In this document: one piece after another, positions 44,401 to 51,645 of the stretch
Layout of the letters: every line of letters starts with the position of its first letter
How positions within the stretch are numbered: the first letter of the stretch is position 1
From: Myxocyprinus asiaticus
Taxonomy: Eukaryota; Chordata; Actinopteri; Cypriniformes; Catostomidae
Assembly (NCBI RefSeq): GCF_019703515.2
Contig: NC_059382.1
Location: forward strand, 14,425,001-14,489,000
Direction of reading: 5' to 3'
DNA: 64,000 bases
Notes under the pieces: generated by a model
Databases searched by the model: none
Told to the model about the DNA's origin: nothing
Seen by the model: only the letters and a program-made list of their open reading frames with translations
Translations under genes and position numbers: made by a program

Positions 44401-47400
44401 AATAGTGGAACAAGTTTATTGGAAAAAACAACATCTATGCAAATCAGGTAGATGGCTTGTGCTGATGAAATAGTGCCTTGTAGTATCCTTTAGTAGGCAA
44501 ATGCAGGACAGTACAAATGCCTACACTATGGTTATGATGGATGGATATAGGTGAGGATGCTTATATGTGTGTTGTTTGCGTGCCTGTGTGTTTGCTTGTG
44601 TGCCTAGTTATCATTTGATAGCAAATTCAGACCATAAAGCCGTAATAAAATCAGATACGATCCTCAAAGTACCTTTCATTTCCTTATTATCAATTCGGCA
44701 ACCCACAGTATCACCACATATTGCTATTGCCTTCTCAAACATAGAAATCTCAGCAATCTACAAGCTCAGTCTTCCACTGTCCTTGTCAGTCAGTTAAAAG
44801 CTTTCCATAAGTTAACCAAATCTCAGCAACCCCCTCCCCATCGCCTGTCCCCTGTGACAATGTGATGCTTCAATTGGGTTACGGCACACCAAGGGTGGGG
44901 AGCAGAAGGATGGACCATTGAAGAAAAGAGGTAGTTTATCAAACAGAGACTGAACAGATGTGAGGAAGACAGAAAATGTGCTGATGGAGAGACACAGGAA
45001 AAGAAATTGCTGCGTTAATGTTGCGTATTTGCTGATGCACCGCTGACTTCACATAAAAACAATACAAATCTACATACTGCTCAACATTTTCTCTTCGCTT
45101 TAGACTCTGGTCTGGACATACATCAGCCAGCAATGCTACTGTCTCCCGATCTCTCTTTCAATCACCCGCTCTATCCATTCCCTGTTTATTTCTCCATTCA
45201 CTCTCTCAATTTCCTCCCTCTGCTCCTCTGAGCTGTCATCTGTCCACTCCCTCCCCCATGACTGTTTTATGGCACTGTCAAGACAAACTGCGAATTGAGC
45301 TTCTTTTCCTTCAGTATCATCTTTTTCCTTCTTCACAGGAAAAGGAGGATCTCTCGCTCATCGCCAGGCCCACACGGAACCTGTGTGCGTGCAGAATTCT
45401 ACAGAAAGTTTGGCAGAACCATTTATTGTGAAAAATTATATTTTATTTAACAATCTTACGGTGAGGTCAATCCCAACTGCCAGTTTTTTGTTTTGTTTTT
45501 TTACAGTAAATGTATCATGATTTTTTTGTATTTCGTGTATATTTAAATCCATTCTGCAGAATTTACCCAAGAAGTGAAGAAAAAAAAAGGTCAACCAATT
45601 CCAACTGGGCCTGCTCATCGCTATTCATGTCCAACCCTCTCCTTCATCCGGATGGCTTATGTTCCACCCCTTTGTTCTTACACTGACACCTAACATCTAT
45701 CCCATAATCCTGTGTGCTGGTGCGGCAACTTTTCCCCTTGTCAGCGCGACATTTATTGGAACTCACAAAGAGCAAGCATGACAGTATTCATACTCCCTCT
45801 TCGTGCCTTGTGCTGTCCCCGAAGGAGCCCGGTTTGACTCATTCAGCAACACCCTACCAGCACGATCCTCAATCTCCATAGCTCGCACACCATGCCAAGT
45901 GTGGTTAGATTATTCTGTCAGTGGACTGTAAATCAGATAAACTGGGAGTGCTTTATATTGCAGTAATCATCAACAGGGTTAGGGTCTAAATCATGACCAT
46001 TAACCCCTGCACAGGAACAAGATGGCTGGTATTTGAAAGAGTTACATAGTATGTTTGGGAATCATTGCATGCTACTGTAATTGAGATGGAAGATTTAAAT
46101 GAGTTTAAGTGAGTTTTCAGTTAATTATGTAAATATTTATTTATATTTATATAATATTTTAATATTTAAATATGAATATTTATTTAGTTAGGTTTTATTA
46201 GTCATGTTAAAGGAATATTCAGGGTTCAATACAAGCTAAGCTCAGCTGACTGCATTTATGGCATAATGTTAATTACCACAAAATTAATACCAACTTGTTC
46301 CTCCTTTTCTTTAATAAAAGCAAAAATCGAGGTTACAATGAGACACTGACAATGGGAGTTAATAGGCCAATTCGTAAACGTTAAAATACTCCCTGTTTCA
46401 AAAATAAAGCCATAAGACATAAACAATATGTTAACATGATTTAAGTGTGATAAAATCACTTACTAATCTTTTCTGTGTAAAGTTATATCCAATTTTATAA
46501 CTTTGTTGCCATGCCGATGCAACACTGTAACCCCTACAACCTTAATACGACCTCAAATATAAGCTTTAACAGAATAATTATTGTAAGTGCTTTTATAAAA
46601 TTATAAGCTTTACATTTCTGCCTTCATGGGACCCTCTCCATGTGAATAAAACGCTTTTATAAAGTTACTAAAAATGACTGGAGTCTTCATCTCATCAGAG
46701 TGCTCATGATTTATAACAGAGATTTCAAAATTGCTCTTAATTTCTTGATGAGTAAAATTTTTAAAATGAGGAAAAATTACTGAGTGCACCTTTAAGAAAA
46801 AGAAGGATGAGTTGAAATACATTTTTGTGGTAATAAACATTATGCCACAAATGCAGTCAATTGAATTTAACTTGCATTGAACCCGGAATATTCCTTTAAA
46901 TCATTTTTTGACTTGAATAAAACCAGTTAATTTAGATGTTACCACTGGATGCACATTTTTAGATTACCTGACAAATAGATTTTTTCAGTGCATACAGTGC
47001 CTTAATACAAGGCTCTTAATGTAATTTCTGTTAGTGATCTTCTTAAACCAGTGGTGCATACATTTCCTCTTATTACAAAAAAATTATGCACTCTAGTTTT
47101 CATGGTAGCTTCTTCTGTTTTATTCGGTATTATAAAGAGTCCTTCTCATTATAAGTCTAATAATGGCACATGTATATTTTAGCACATATACTGTAAATGT
47201 TTCTTATACAAGTGATGACATGTAGATTCATAGTAGCCTGTGATATGAAGGAAGATGTACAAAAAGTTTCAATTCCTTCTGGTTTGTCCAGAAGGCATTC
47301 AAATGAATGGATTACATACTAATGTAATACTGATTCTTGGATTATTTCAGCTATTGCATTAACAATTATTTTAAAGAAGGCTGATCACAATGACAAACAC

Positions 47401-48213
47401 ACCCTCTCCTGACACACTATGTATCCTAGGGAACTGTGTATGGTGAACGTAGGCTGACTCTATAAGCATCATTCACTCAGCCATTGTGTCCAATGCCACA
47501 ATGTTCTGCAGTCTCTGTTAAACATAATCTGTCAGATCGAAATACAAAATAAATAAATAAATACATAAATAAATAGGCCTGAATGCATTTTAGATACACT
47601 CCAATCAATACTAAACAGGGAACCGCAGTAAAATGACATTTAACATGAGTGGTTTAGAGAAACCCAGGTTGTGTCTCGAAACCAAGTGCGCTTCCTATAT
47701 GCAGACAGCATATTGGGCATCAAAGGCGCGTTCGAATGTCTAGATAAGCAGCTCACTAGGTTTTAAAACACATCCAGGGTATGAGGTTTTTTGTTTTTTT
47801 TTACATGTATTTACATGTATTTTGTTTGTAGTAGACAAATAGGCAAATGACTGACCACTTAACTGAGTAGACTTGTTATTAATAAATAAGAAAATAACCA
47901 CAGAAATCAACCCGAATCAAGTAGCCTACAATAGTCTTTAAAGGTTTTAAAACTGCCATTTAACGTGAAATGTGAGCAGCACGATTTTCCCGACCACTAC
48001 TACAGTCATGCTGGTTCACACCTCAGTTTCCAGTCAGACATACGGCCCGATTCTCACATCATCATCCGCGCGCGAGACTGGCACGCGCAACCGAACGCAT
48101 CTTACCTGCTCACACTCCGAAAGCTCTTTCTCCAGTTGCCAGTGTTTATTATGCCACACCAGAGAATGAATGTGATAGCGACTCTTCTCCGGAGTTTTTC
48201 TGGCAGAAATCAT
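18370..48213 (-). CDS. ankrd13b: Ankyrin repeat domain-containing protein 13B (complete, 15 coding exons)
   Basis: ANKRD13A/B/D proteins sit at the plasma membrane and late endosomes and bind Lys63-linked ubiquitin on receptors such as EGFR. Exons 1 to 15: 48106-48213, 36031-36166, 35828-35952, 32100-32145, 31294-31437, 29834-30065, 29558-29624, 28143-28224, 27496-27560, 23744-23880, 23386-23543, 23044-23220, 22599-22762, 20555-20631, 18370-18565. They sum to 1914 bases, 637 codons plus stop, with every phase consistent; human ANKRD13B is about 626. Ankyrin repeats lie at about residues 18-100 ([16 protein letters not shown]), the ANKRD13 core (GPCR_chapero_1 family) at about 140-460, and ubiquitin-interacting motifs at about 526-541, 593-608 and 622-637. 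[19 protein letters not shown] and FEAPRGYSM assign it to B, not A. Start ATG 48213 gives MISARK, aligned with the human start. Convergent with ssh2, divergent from git1. Introns are loaded with transposons; two contact splice sites. Confidence 0.95.
18566..20554 (-). other. ankrd13b: ankrd13b intron 14
   Basis: AT-rich intron. It holds an old tandem pair of a dispersed repeat (19440-19660 and 19730-19960). Nothing else was recognised. Confidence 0.6.
19440..19960. repeat. Diverged direct duplication (about 290-base period)
   Basis: Unit 1 (19440-19660) and unit 2 (19730-19960) share, in order, CCAATACTC, a TATAGTATAG-type run, GCAAGGATAAAC/GCAATGATAAAC, AGTATTCC.ACCA, ATGAT.ATTTAGGG and a CACTAAAAAGCTA-like block. 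Partly shared with 880-990. Confidence 0.6.
20555..20631 (-). CDS. ankrd13b: ankrd13b exon 14
   Basis: Encodes [20 protein letters not shown] and PSRLE. Acceptor ATAG; the donor is the weak GTCTGC, chosen because it joins exon 15 in phase and matches the family (SKPGTH conserved). Confidence 0.82.
21497..22591. mobile_element. hAT-like element abutting the ankrd13b exon 13 donor
   Basis: Termini CAAGGTTATTAT and, inverted, CAGGGTTATTAT, a form frequent in fish genomes. The flanking 8-mers ATCTGACC (21489-21496) and GCCTGACC (22592-22599) agree in 6 of 8. No transposase remnant is seen; much of the body is A/T-rich AAAACTA repeats. A second element is nested at 22053-22384. Confidence 0.72.
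22053..22384. mobile_element. Nested non-autonomous element, TIR AACACTTTACAATAAGGT
   Basis: The 18-base terminal inverted repeats AACACTTTACAATAAGGT (22053-22070) and their complement (22367-22384) are perfect. It lies wholly within the hAT-like element, so it inserted later. It is non-coding. Confidence 0.8.
22599..22762 (-). CDS. ankrd13b: ankrd13b exon 13, ubiquitin-interacting motif 1
   Basis: Encodes [14 protein letters not shown] and the UIM core [20 protein letters not shown]. An (AC)n repeat lies at its acceptor. Its donor GTCAGG is part of the target duplication of a hAT element whose end is at 22591. Confidence 0.93.
22768..22795. repeat. (AC)n microsatellite at exon 13 acceptor
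   Basis: About 13 CA units a few bases upstream (minus strand) of the exon 13 acceptor, reading as (GT)n in the transcript; a length polymorphism could affect splicing. Confidence 0.85.
23044..23220 (-). CDS. ankrd13b: ankrd13b exon 12
   Basis: Encodes [20 protein letters not shown], an acidic stretch and [19 protein letters not shown]. Acceptor ACAG, donor GTAGGA. Confidence 0.93.
23386..23543 (-). CDS. ankrd13b: ankrd13b exon 11
   Basis: Encodes [20 protein letters not shown] and onward to LPPGFPVKI, the most conserved core segment. An (AC)n tract sits just upstream of its acceptor (23551-23572). Confidence 0.95.
23551..23572. repeat. (AC)n microsatellite at exon 11 acceptor
   Basis: About 11 CA units directly upstream of the exon 11 acceptor on the minus strand. 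Confidence 0.85.
23744..23880 (-). CDS. ankrd13b: ankrd13b exon 10
   Basis: Encodes [20 protein letters not shown] and EYFNPNLS. The acceptor is TATAG at 23881-23885 with little pyrimidine tract; a 105-base intronic duplication places a copy of this acceptor at 23983. Confidence 0.9.
23881..24086. repeat. Tandem duplication of about 103 bases next to exon 10
   Basis: Units 23881-23982 and 23983-24086 share CTATAACACA, CACTTCCCTTGAGGCTACAG, CATCTAAAAGACATCT and TTTTTGTTCGTGTCAT. The unit includes the exon 10 acceptor sequence at one end and the edge of MITE family A copy 3 at the other, so it postdates that MITE. Confidence 0.85.
24541..25587 (-). pseudogene. LINE reverse transcriptase fragment
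   Basis: Motifs in order: [65 protein letters not shown] and catalytic [11 protein letters not shown]. After [11 protein letters not shown] the product slips to another frame; the proper frame (ending [10 protein letters not shown]) then meets an A run, and the thumb and downstream part are missing. Confidence 0.88.
25511..26700 (-). pseudogene. LINE APE-type endonuclease, frameshifted
   Basis: Three pieces in different frames: [18 protein letters not shown] and CFTETWLSE (catalytic Glu) at 26700-26370; [10 protein letters not shown], then [11 protein letters not shown] in 26371-25511; then a switch into the reverse transcriptase frame. At least two single-base shifts break the ORF. Confidence 0.85.
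27496..27560 (-). CDS. ankrd13b: ankrd13b exon 9
   Basis: Encodes [20 protein letters not shown] and NG. Acceptor TCAG, donor GTGAGT. Confidence 0.93.
27561..28142 (-). other. ankrd13b: ankrd13b intron 8
   Basis: Unremarkable AT-rich intron; no element recognised. Confidence 0.6.
28143..28224 (-). CDS. ankrd13b: ankrd13b exon 8
   Basis: Encodes [20 protein letters not shown] and QHKTKQK. Acceptor TCAG, donor GTGTGT. Confidence 0.92.
28225..29557 (-). other. ankrd13b: ankrd13b intron 7, with one repeat copy
   Basis: Contains the interspersed repeat 29148-29483; the remainder shows no recognised structure. Confidence 0.6.
29148..29483. mobile_element. Non-autonomous repeat family D, copy 1
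   Basis: Imperfect terminal inverted repeats: AAGCTGAAGTGTGTAATTTC left, AAGCTGAAATGTGTAATTCT (complement) right. The same body occurs at 42740-43062 (shared CAATGTTTTGAT.GTGCCACA and CTCTGCATATTAA). Superfamily unknown. Confidence 0.65.
29558..29624 (-). CDS. ankrd13b: ankrd13b exon 7
   Basis: Encodes [20 protein letters not shown] and AK. Acceptor GCAG, donor GTACTG. Confidence 0.94.
29834..30065 (-). CDS. ankrd13b: ankrd13b exon 6
   Basis: Encodes [17 protein letters not shown], a Ser-rich loop ([13 protein letters not shown]) and [15 protein letters not shown]. Acceptor TCAG, donor GTGAGC. Confidence 0.94.
30325..30766. mobile_element. TTAA-type MITE family E
   Basis: TTAA at both edges (30325-30328, 30763-30766), with inverted ends AAGGTGCTCTAAGTGATTTT and AAGGTGCTGTAACGATTTT. 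442 bases, non-coding, in ankrd13b intron 5. Confidence 0.75.
30900..31210. other. Very AT-rich intronic stretch
   Basis: Two A runs split by CG (30929-30954) and long A/T tracts; no gene or element recognised. Confidence 0.6.
31294..31437 (-). CDS. ankrd13b: ankrd13b exon 5
   Basis: Encodes [20 protein letters not shown] through FIFRGE at the start of the ANKRD13 core. Acceptor TCAG, donor GTGAGT. Confidence 0.95.
31438..32099 (-). other. ankrd13b: ankrd13b intron 4
   Basis: No repeat or gene recognised apart from a short TTGTTGTTG run at 31786-31808. Confidence 0.6.
32100..32145 (-). CDS. ankrd13b: ankrd13b exon 4 (46 bases)
   Basis: Encodes [15 protein letters not shown], highly conserved in the family. 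Acceptor TCAG, donor GTAGGT; too short to be found as an ORF. Confidence 0.93.
32741..33624. mobile_element. Long fold-back MITE (family C), about 884 bases
   Basis: TTAA at 32741-32744 and 33621-33624; ends AAGGGATAGTTCACCCAAAA and, inverted, AAGGGTTAGTTCACCCAAAA. Similarity between the arms extends inward through about 350 bases per side (GAAAATTCTC, GTGTATGAC, TTTGAAGCTCCAAAAA, TAAATTAATGT, TTAACTATAAA all have inverted partners). It lies in ankrd13b intron 3 and should form a long hairpin in the pre-mRNA. Confidence 0.82.
34197..34717. mobile_element. Non-autonomous element with TIR TGCGTTCCATTCAA
   Basis: Left end CTGCGTTCCATTCAAGTTGG; inverted right end GCTGTGTTCCATTCAACTCGG-like, differing at a few bases. 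Body 521 bases without coding. Superfamily not assigned. Confidence 0.65.
35417..35441. repeat. Poly(T) run
   Basis: About 25 T residues, possibly the tail of a minus-strand retroinsertion; no element body recognised. Confidence 0.7.
35828..35952 (-). CDS. ankrd13b: ankrd13b exon 3, second ankyrin repeat
   Basis: Encodes [20 protein letters not shown] and [14 protein letters not shown]. Acceptor TCAG, donor GTCAGC. Confidence 0.95.
36031..36166 (-). CDS. ankrd13b: ankrd13b exon 2, ankyrin repeat
   Basis: Encodes [20 protein letters not shown] and the following LLLQHGADV, a textbook ankyrin repeat. Acceptor ACAG, donor GTAATA. Confidence 0.95.
36775..38185. mobile_element. Degraded AAAACTA-rich hAT-like element with an inner MITE
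   Basis: The left part (GTTATCATTATTGAAAACTA) and right part (AAAACTAAAATAACCTTAT) resemble the ends of the element at 21497-22591. The Tc1-type MITE 37233-37749 lies inside. Boundaries are uncertain. Confidence 0.4.
37233..37749. mobile_element. Tc1/mariner-type MITE
   Basis: Inverted ends CACTACCGGTCAAAAGTTTT are perfect for at least 25 bases (through GAAACACTT), flanked by TA (37231-37232, 37750-37751). No coding capacity. Confidence 0.88.
38775..39265 (-). mobile_element. Penelope-like retroelement 3' fragment (GIY-YIG domain and terminal repeat)
   Basis: Minus-strand translation of 39265-39039 reads [20 protein letters not shown], an in-frame stop, [39 protein letters not shown] and [10 protein letters not shown]: the I/VY..xxCPCG..YVG..R..EH pattern of the GIY-YIG nuclease at the C-terminus of Penelope-like elements. 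The downstream end carries CTGACGAAGACC and TGGTTGAAAC, typical of Penelope terminal repeats with hammerhead motifs. It is in ankrd13b intron 1 and no reverse transcriptase part was found. Decayed. Confidence 0.75.
38789..38824 (-). ncRNA. Hammerhead-ribozyme-like core in the Penelope fragment
   Basis: Reading the minus strand: CTGACGA (core box CUGANGA), GACC-TTTGT-GGTT (4-base stem II with loop), GAA, ACA-TTGTT-TGT (3-base stem III), then C, giving a GUC-type cleavage site. Stem I (outside the core) does not pair well, so it is probably inactive. Penelope-like elements are known to carry such motifs. Confidence 0.5.
39627..39707. repeat. 27-base minisatellite, three units
   Basis: Unit beginning TTGTAACACCTACACATTAC repeated three times head to tail without spacers. 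Confidence 0.9.
39966..41549 (+). mobile_element. Intact Tc1-like transposon with ~200-base TIRs
   Basis: Inverted repeats of about 200 bases (39966-40166 and 41349-41549) start CAGGTGCATCTCAATAAATT and differ at only a few positions; TA flanks at 39964-39965 and 41550-41551. An uninterrupted transposase lies between. Located in ankrd13b intron 1, antisense to the gene. From memory, TIR length and end sequence resemble the zebrafish ZB family; this needs a search. Confidence 0.94.
40265..41269 (+). CDS. Tc1-like DD34E transposase, uninterrupted (334 codons)
   Basis: The enzyme would cut and paste its own element at TA sites. The favoured start ATG 40265 begins [18 protein letters not shown]; an in-frame ATG at 40229 would add 12 residues. 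N-terminal helix-turn-helix ([18 protein letters not shown]), basic NLS-like KKCGRKRC, second HTH ([14 protein letters not shown]). Catalytic D in LFSDESKF, D in FQQDLAPAH and E in [11 protein letters not shown], with 34 residues between the last two. Ends [18 protein letters not shown], the usual Tc1 tail. No stop or frameshift, so it is potentially functional. A decayed sister copy lies at 55644-57221. Confidence 0.94.
   Translation: MGKTADLTVVQKTIIDTLHKEGKPQTFIAKEAGCSQSAVSKHVNRKLSGRKKCGRKRCTTNRENRSLMRIVKQNRFKNLGELHKEWTEAGVKASRATTHRHVKEFGYSCRIPLVKPLLNHRQRQRHLTWAKEKKNWTVAQWSKVLFSDESKFCISFGNQGPRVWRKGGEAHSPSCLKSSVKFPQSVMIWGAMSSAGVGPLCFLKTKIIAPVYQDILEHFMLPSADKLFKDADFIFQQDLAPAHTAKSTKSWLNDHGVGVLDWPVNSPDLNPIENLWGIVKRKMRNKRPKNADELKATVKETWASIPPQQCHKLITSMPRRIEAVIKAKGAPTKY
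42740..43062. mobile_element. Non-autonomous repeat family D, copy 2
   Basis: Collinear with 29148-29483, same orientation, more diverged; ends TTCAAGTGTATAATTTTTGC and ATACACTTTCAG. Confidence 0.6.
43171..43579 (-). mobile_element. TTAA-type MITE family A, copy 4 (uninterrupted)
   Basis: TTAA at 43171-43174 and 43576-43579 with inverted ends AAGGTGCACTCAGTAAC and AAGGTGCACTCATTTTTC. At 409 bases it is the reference form that shows how copies 1-3 were interrupted. Confidence 0.85.
46207..46899. mobile_element. TTAA-type MITE family B, copy 2, with family A fragment inside
   Basis: TTAA at 46207-46210 and 46896-46899; ends AAGGAATATTCAGGGTTCAA and, inverted, AAGGAATATTCCGGGTTCAA. A partial family A MITE (46615-46795, ends GAGTGCACCTTTAA) is embedded. 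Confidence 0.8.
46615..46795 (-). mobile_element. TTAA-type MITE family A, copy 5 (truncated)
   Basis: Matches the right 180 bases of family A; its outer TTAA is 46792-46795. The left side is lost inside the family B element. Confidence 0.7.
48106..48213 (-). CDS. ankrd13b: ankrd13b exon 1 (start codon)
   Basis: 36 codons, [20 protein letters not shown] onward to ECEQ, then donor GTAAGA. The frame is also open for 63 codons upstream, so a longer N-terminus is possible; the conserved family start favours 48213. Confidence 0.88.
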
Positions 48214-49604
48214 CCTCGCTGCATAGTTCGCGGCTCTCTCCACCCTTCCGTTTCCCTGCTTCTGTGCGGTATCAGTTATTTTAGCGCGTGCTATATTAGT
48301 ATTGCTGAGACCACCGATAAGGGGATTTCTCTCCCTTTTCGCATCCAGGATCTCCTTTGCATAGTAACTTGGCATGCAGTAGGTGTCTATGTTGAAATGC
48401 AATGTAAACCTAACACATGTGCACGGATGGTCTTCGTTCTGTTCTCCACTCTCCTCCTCCTCCTCTCTCTCCCTTATCTCTCACACACATTCAAACGCAC
48501 TCACGCACGCACGCGCTCTCGCTGAGGCAGGGCTCTCATTTCCCCGACGAAAGCAACTCACACCTATGAGCCAGTGAACTTTAGTGTCTAATCAATAATG
48601 TTGTCATACTTACTGATGATGCTCTCTGCCCCATGGAAAAGAGAGGGACAAAATATAATTATGTTTAAAAAAAATACCTGTTAGCCTATATTATCTTGAA
48701 ATAGGCCCATCATTTCAACAAATGAAGTTTTACACATCAGTTTGTATTAAACCTTGCACTTGTGCTTAGCAGAATAAAATAGAATATAATTGGGAAATTA
48801 ATTTGTGAATAGAATATAAATTATATTCTAAAATAGAATTTCTGCACTATGAATAAAGACTATTTTGAGCTGTTGTGCTGATATGTCAATATTTACTGTA
48901 TAAGGTGTTCTTTTATCCATCCCATGTACCCATCAAAGCAGAGAACTAGACTGAACTTGTTTATACTATGATTACAATATGATCAGAGAGAATTATATAA
49001 TTTATTTAATCAGTTTTATTTAACAGTGTGTAACAGGTAGCCTAAAGGATGGGCAAGGAGGAGGCTGGAACCGGCAACATAGACATAACTGCAATGATAT
49101 AAAACATCATAAACATAAACAGACACACACACACACAAAACGCGGCCACGTGCGTCTCTCTCTTTCGAACTGGCGTCTCCGGCTGCCCCTTATCTCGCTC
49201 TCCCACTGATCAGCTGATTCAGCGCCGGCCCTGCTCCATCACGGCCCGGCCATGCCCTCCTCCTCGTCACACAGTGCTTTTAGTCAAATAGAACAGAATA
49301 GAATAGAATGTGAAAACTGGTCTATTAATAGAATATAAATTATTTAATAGAATAGAATGTCAGTTTTAGTAATAGAACGGAACAGATTGTGCAGATACTA
49401 TCAATATCTACTGTATCTGTCCACCCCATCCACCCATCTCTATAAAAGGACTGACCGAACTAGTGTTAGCCTCAGGGGCGGTTCTCTCTGGATACTATGG
49501 GGCCATCCTTTGACAAACATTGGAATATAATACACTTTATAATACAATTTTAAATGTTACATCTGCAAGGTGTCATTTATATAGTACATTTATTTAGTCT
49601 TAGA

Positions 49605-49935
49605 CTCTGCTGAGTGACTCCAGCCAGGTCTCCTAAGCAACCAAATTGGCTTAGTTGCTAGGGTGGGTAAAGTTACATGGGGTAACCTCCTCGTGGTTGC
49701 TATAATGTGGCACATGGTGAGTTGTGTGTGGATGCCACAGAGAATAGCATGGGCCTCCACAGACGCTATGTCTCCACAGTAACACACTCAACAAGCCATG
49801 TGATAAGATGCATGGATTGATGGTCTCAGACGCAGAGGCAACTGAGATTCGTCCTCTACAACCCGGATTGAGGCAAGTCACTACACCACCACGAGGAGCG
49901 CATTGGGAATTGGGCATTCCAAATTGGGGAGAAAA
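49605..49935 (-). repeat. tRNA-derived SINE fragment (headless)
   Basis: Body of the SINE seen at 4975-5412 (shared GTGACTCCAGCCAGGTCTCC-like, CACGAGGAGCGCATTGGGAA, CATTCCAAATTGGGGAGAAA); the tRNA-like head is missing at the left (5' truncated). Confidence 0.75.
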
Positions 49936-50179
49936 AAAAAATTTCAATATTTTAGCATCAACTTGATACCGAAGCACTGGTATTTTCATCATTACTACAA
50001 GCTGATGAAAAATGTGGGGCTTTACTGAAAACATTCGGGGCTTAAGCCCAGGTAGCCCACCCCTAGCACCGCCCATGAATAGCAAAATTATCAAATATAA
50101 TTTTTTTTATCAGTTGGTATAAAACTTGTACGTAGTAGAATAGAATAGAATAGAGAATAGAACAGAGGAATCTAATCTT

Positions 50180-50716
50180 TTAAAGGAATATTCTGGGTTT
50201 AATACAATTCTGGGCTCAATCGACTTACAATGGAAGTGAACGGGTCAATCCATAAATGTTAAAATACTTACTGTTTCAAAAGTATAGCCACAAGACGTAA
50301 AGAATATGCATGTAAACATGATTTTAGTGTGATAAAATTGCTTACTAACTTTTTCTGTGAAAAGTTATATACAATTTTACAACTTTGTTGCCATGACGAC
50401 GCAACACCTTAAACCCTAAAACGACTGTAAAAATGACGATTTAAAGAACTTTACAGCTCAAATTATACACTAGTTTAACAGAAGAATTAATATAAGTACT
50501 TTTATAAAAGTATAAGCTTCACATTTCTGCCTTGAAAACCTCAAAAAACTGTCCCCATTCACTTCCATTGTAAGTGCCTCACTGTAACCTTGATTTTGCT
50601 TCTTTTGTTTTTTTTAAGAAAAGGAGGGACGAGTCCAAATTTATTTTTGTGTTAAACAATACCACAAATGCTGTCGATTGAGCTTAACTTGTATTGAACC
50701 CGAAATATTCCTTTAA
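50180..50716. mobile_element. TTAA-type MITE family B, copy 3
   Basis: TTAA at 50180-50183 and 50713-50716; ends AAGGAATATTCTGGGTTTAA and, inverted, AAGGAATATTTCGGGTTCAA. 537 bases, no insertion; lies upstream of git1. Confidence 0.8.
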
Positions 50717-51593
50717 TAGAATATGAAAGACACTCTAGGATGGTATTTCTGTTTAAACCATATAGCAAAATATAGAATAAAATAGATTAGATTAGAATAG
50801 AATCTATTGTGCTGATATTATCAGTTTATACTGTGCAATGTGTCCTTTATCCACTCTATCCACCTTTCTAGACTGAACTAACATCTACTATAATTATGGC
50901 AATCTGATCAAACTGATTTATATGGATCAGTTAGTATACTATATATTATATTGTATTTATATTATATATAAAACTAATCATTTTACTGAAGGGCACTCCT
51001 AATGATTTTCTAGTTAAACCATATTCAATTTAAAACTTAATAATAATAAAAACAAAAATAAAAATAAAAACATGCATGGCCCTTCTATGTGTCTCTGTCT
51101 GCCCCCGCCCGTGCATTATGACGAGTGGGGCGAGAGAGAGAGAGAGACTATGCAGCCTGCCATGCAATAGTGTATAGGGCAGTGGATGTAAATAAACGGT
51201 GTTTCCATACTTTTCCTCCGCCCACCCCTTTTAGCCCAAGACAGAAACGGGGCTTCGATAATGGTTCGTGGAAAAATATTTTATCCTGTATTCAGCTGGG
51301 ACACACGAAATTAAATAATCAACGGAAAGGGGCCTTCTGAAACGTCAAAAGAGAGTGCCTGTATTATTTTGAAGAAGTCCTTGCAGTGCAAACACAAGAT
51401 AGCCGAAAAGGAAGCAGAGAGAGAGAGAGGGTGAGGACCGGGAGCGCTGGAGAGCTCATCGCCGGCTTCCGGACATTCGGGGCGGCATTCAGATCGCAGA
51501 CATCGCTCCTGGAGGAAAAGCAAGCCAAAATACCGTCAATATTGGACTGAAATTTCTGGAAGCGTTTAAAGAACGGTGAATTTTGTTACTGCG

Positions 51594-51645
51594 ATGTCCA
51601 GGAAAGTGCAAAGAAGTGAGGTGTGCGCCGACTGCAGTGCACCAG
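51594..51645 (+). CDS. git1: git1 exon 1 (start)
   Basis: 52 coding bases, MSRKVQRSEVCADCSAP plus one base, donor GTAAGG. The leader upstream is purine-rich (GAGAGAGAGAGAG at 51417-51430). Confidence 0.93.

Larger units (their letters stand above)
36167..48105 (-). other. ankrd13b: ankrd13b intron 1 (about 12 kb)
   Basis: Holds the degraded hAT-like element, Tc1 MITE, Penelope fragment, intact Tc1 transposon and MITEs of families A, B and D. Stretches 38190-38770, 41552-42739, 43580-46206 and 46900-48100 show no recognised gene or element. Confidence 0.7.
48214..51593. promoter_or_regulatory. Divergent 5' region shared by ankrd13b and git1
   Basis: The two start codons face away across 3.4 kb. 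CpGs cluster around ankrd13b exon 1 (GCGCGCGAGACTGGCACGCG near 48068), in a GC-rich patch at 49139-49262 that includes CACGTG, and upstream of git1 (51100-51600). Transcription starts are not placed; no convincing TATA box was chosen. The gap also holds AGAAT-rich simple repeats (48770-48850, 49280-49380), a SINE fragment and a family B MITE. Confidence 0.5.

Noticed and set aside
47965..48525. 186-codon plus-strand open frame
   Set aside because: It lies antisense over ankrd13b exon 1 and its GC-rich leader, and has no domain or splice logic.
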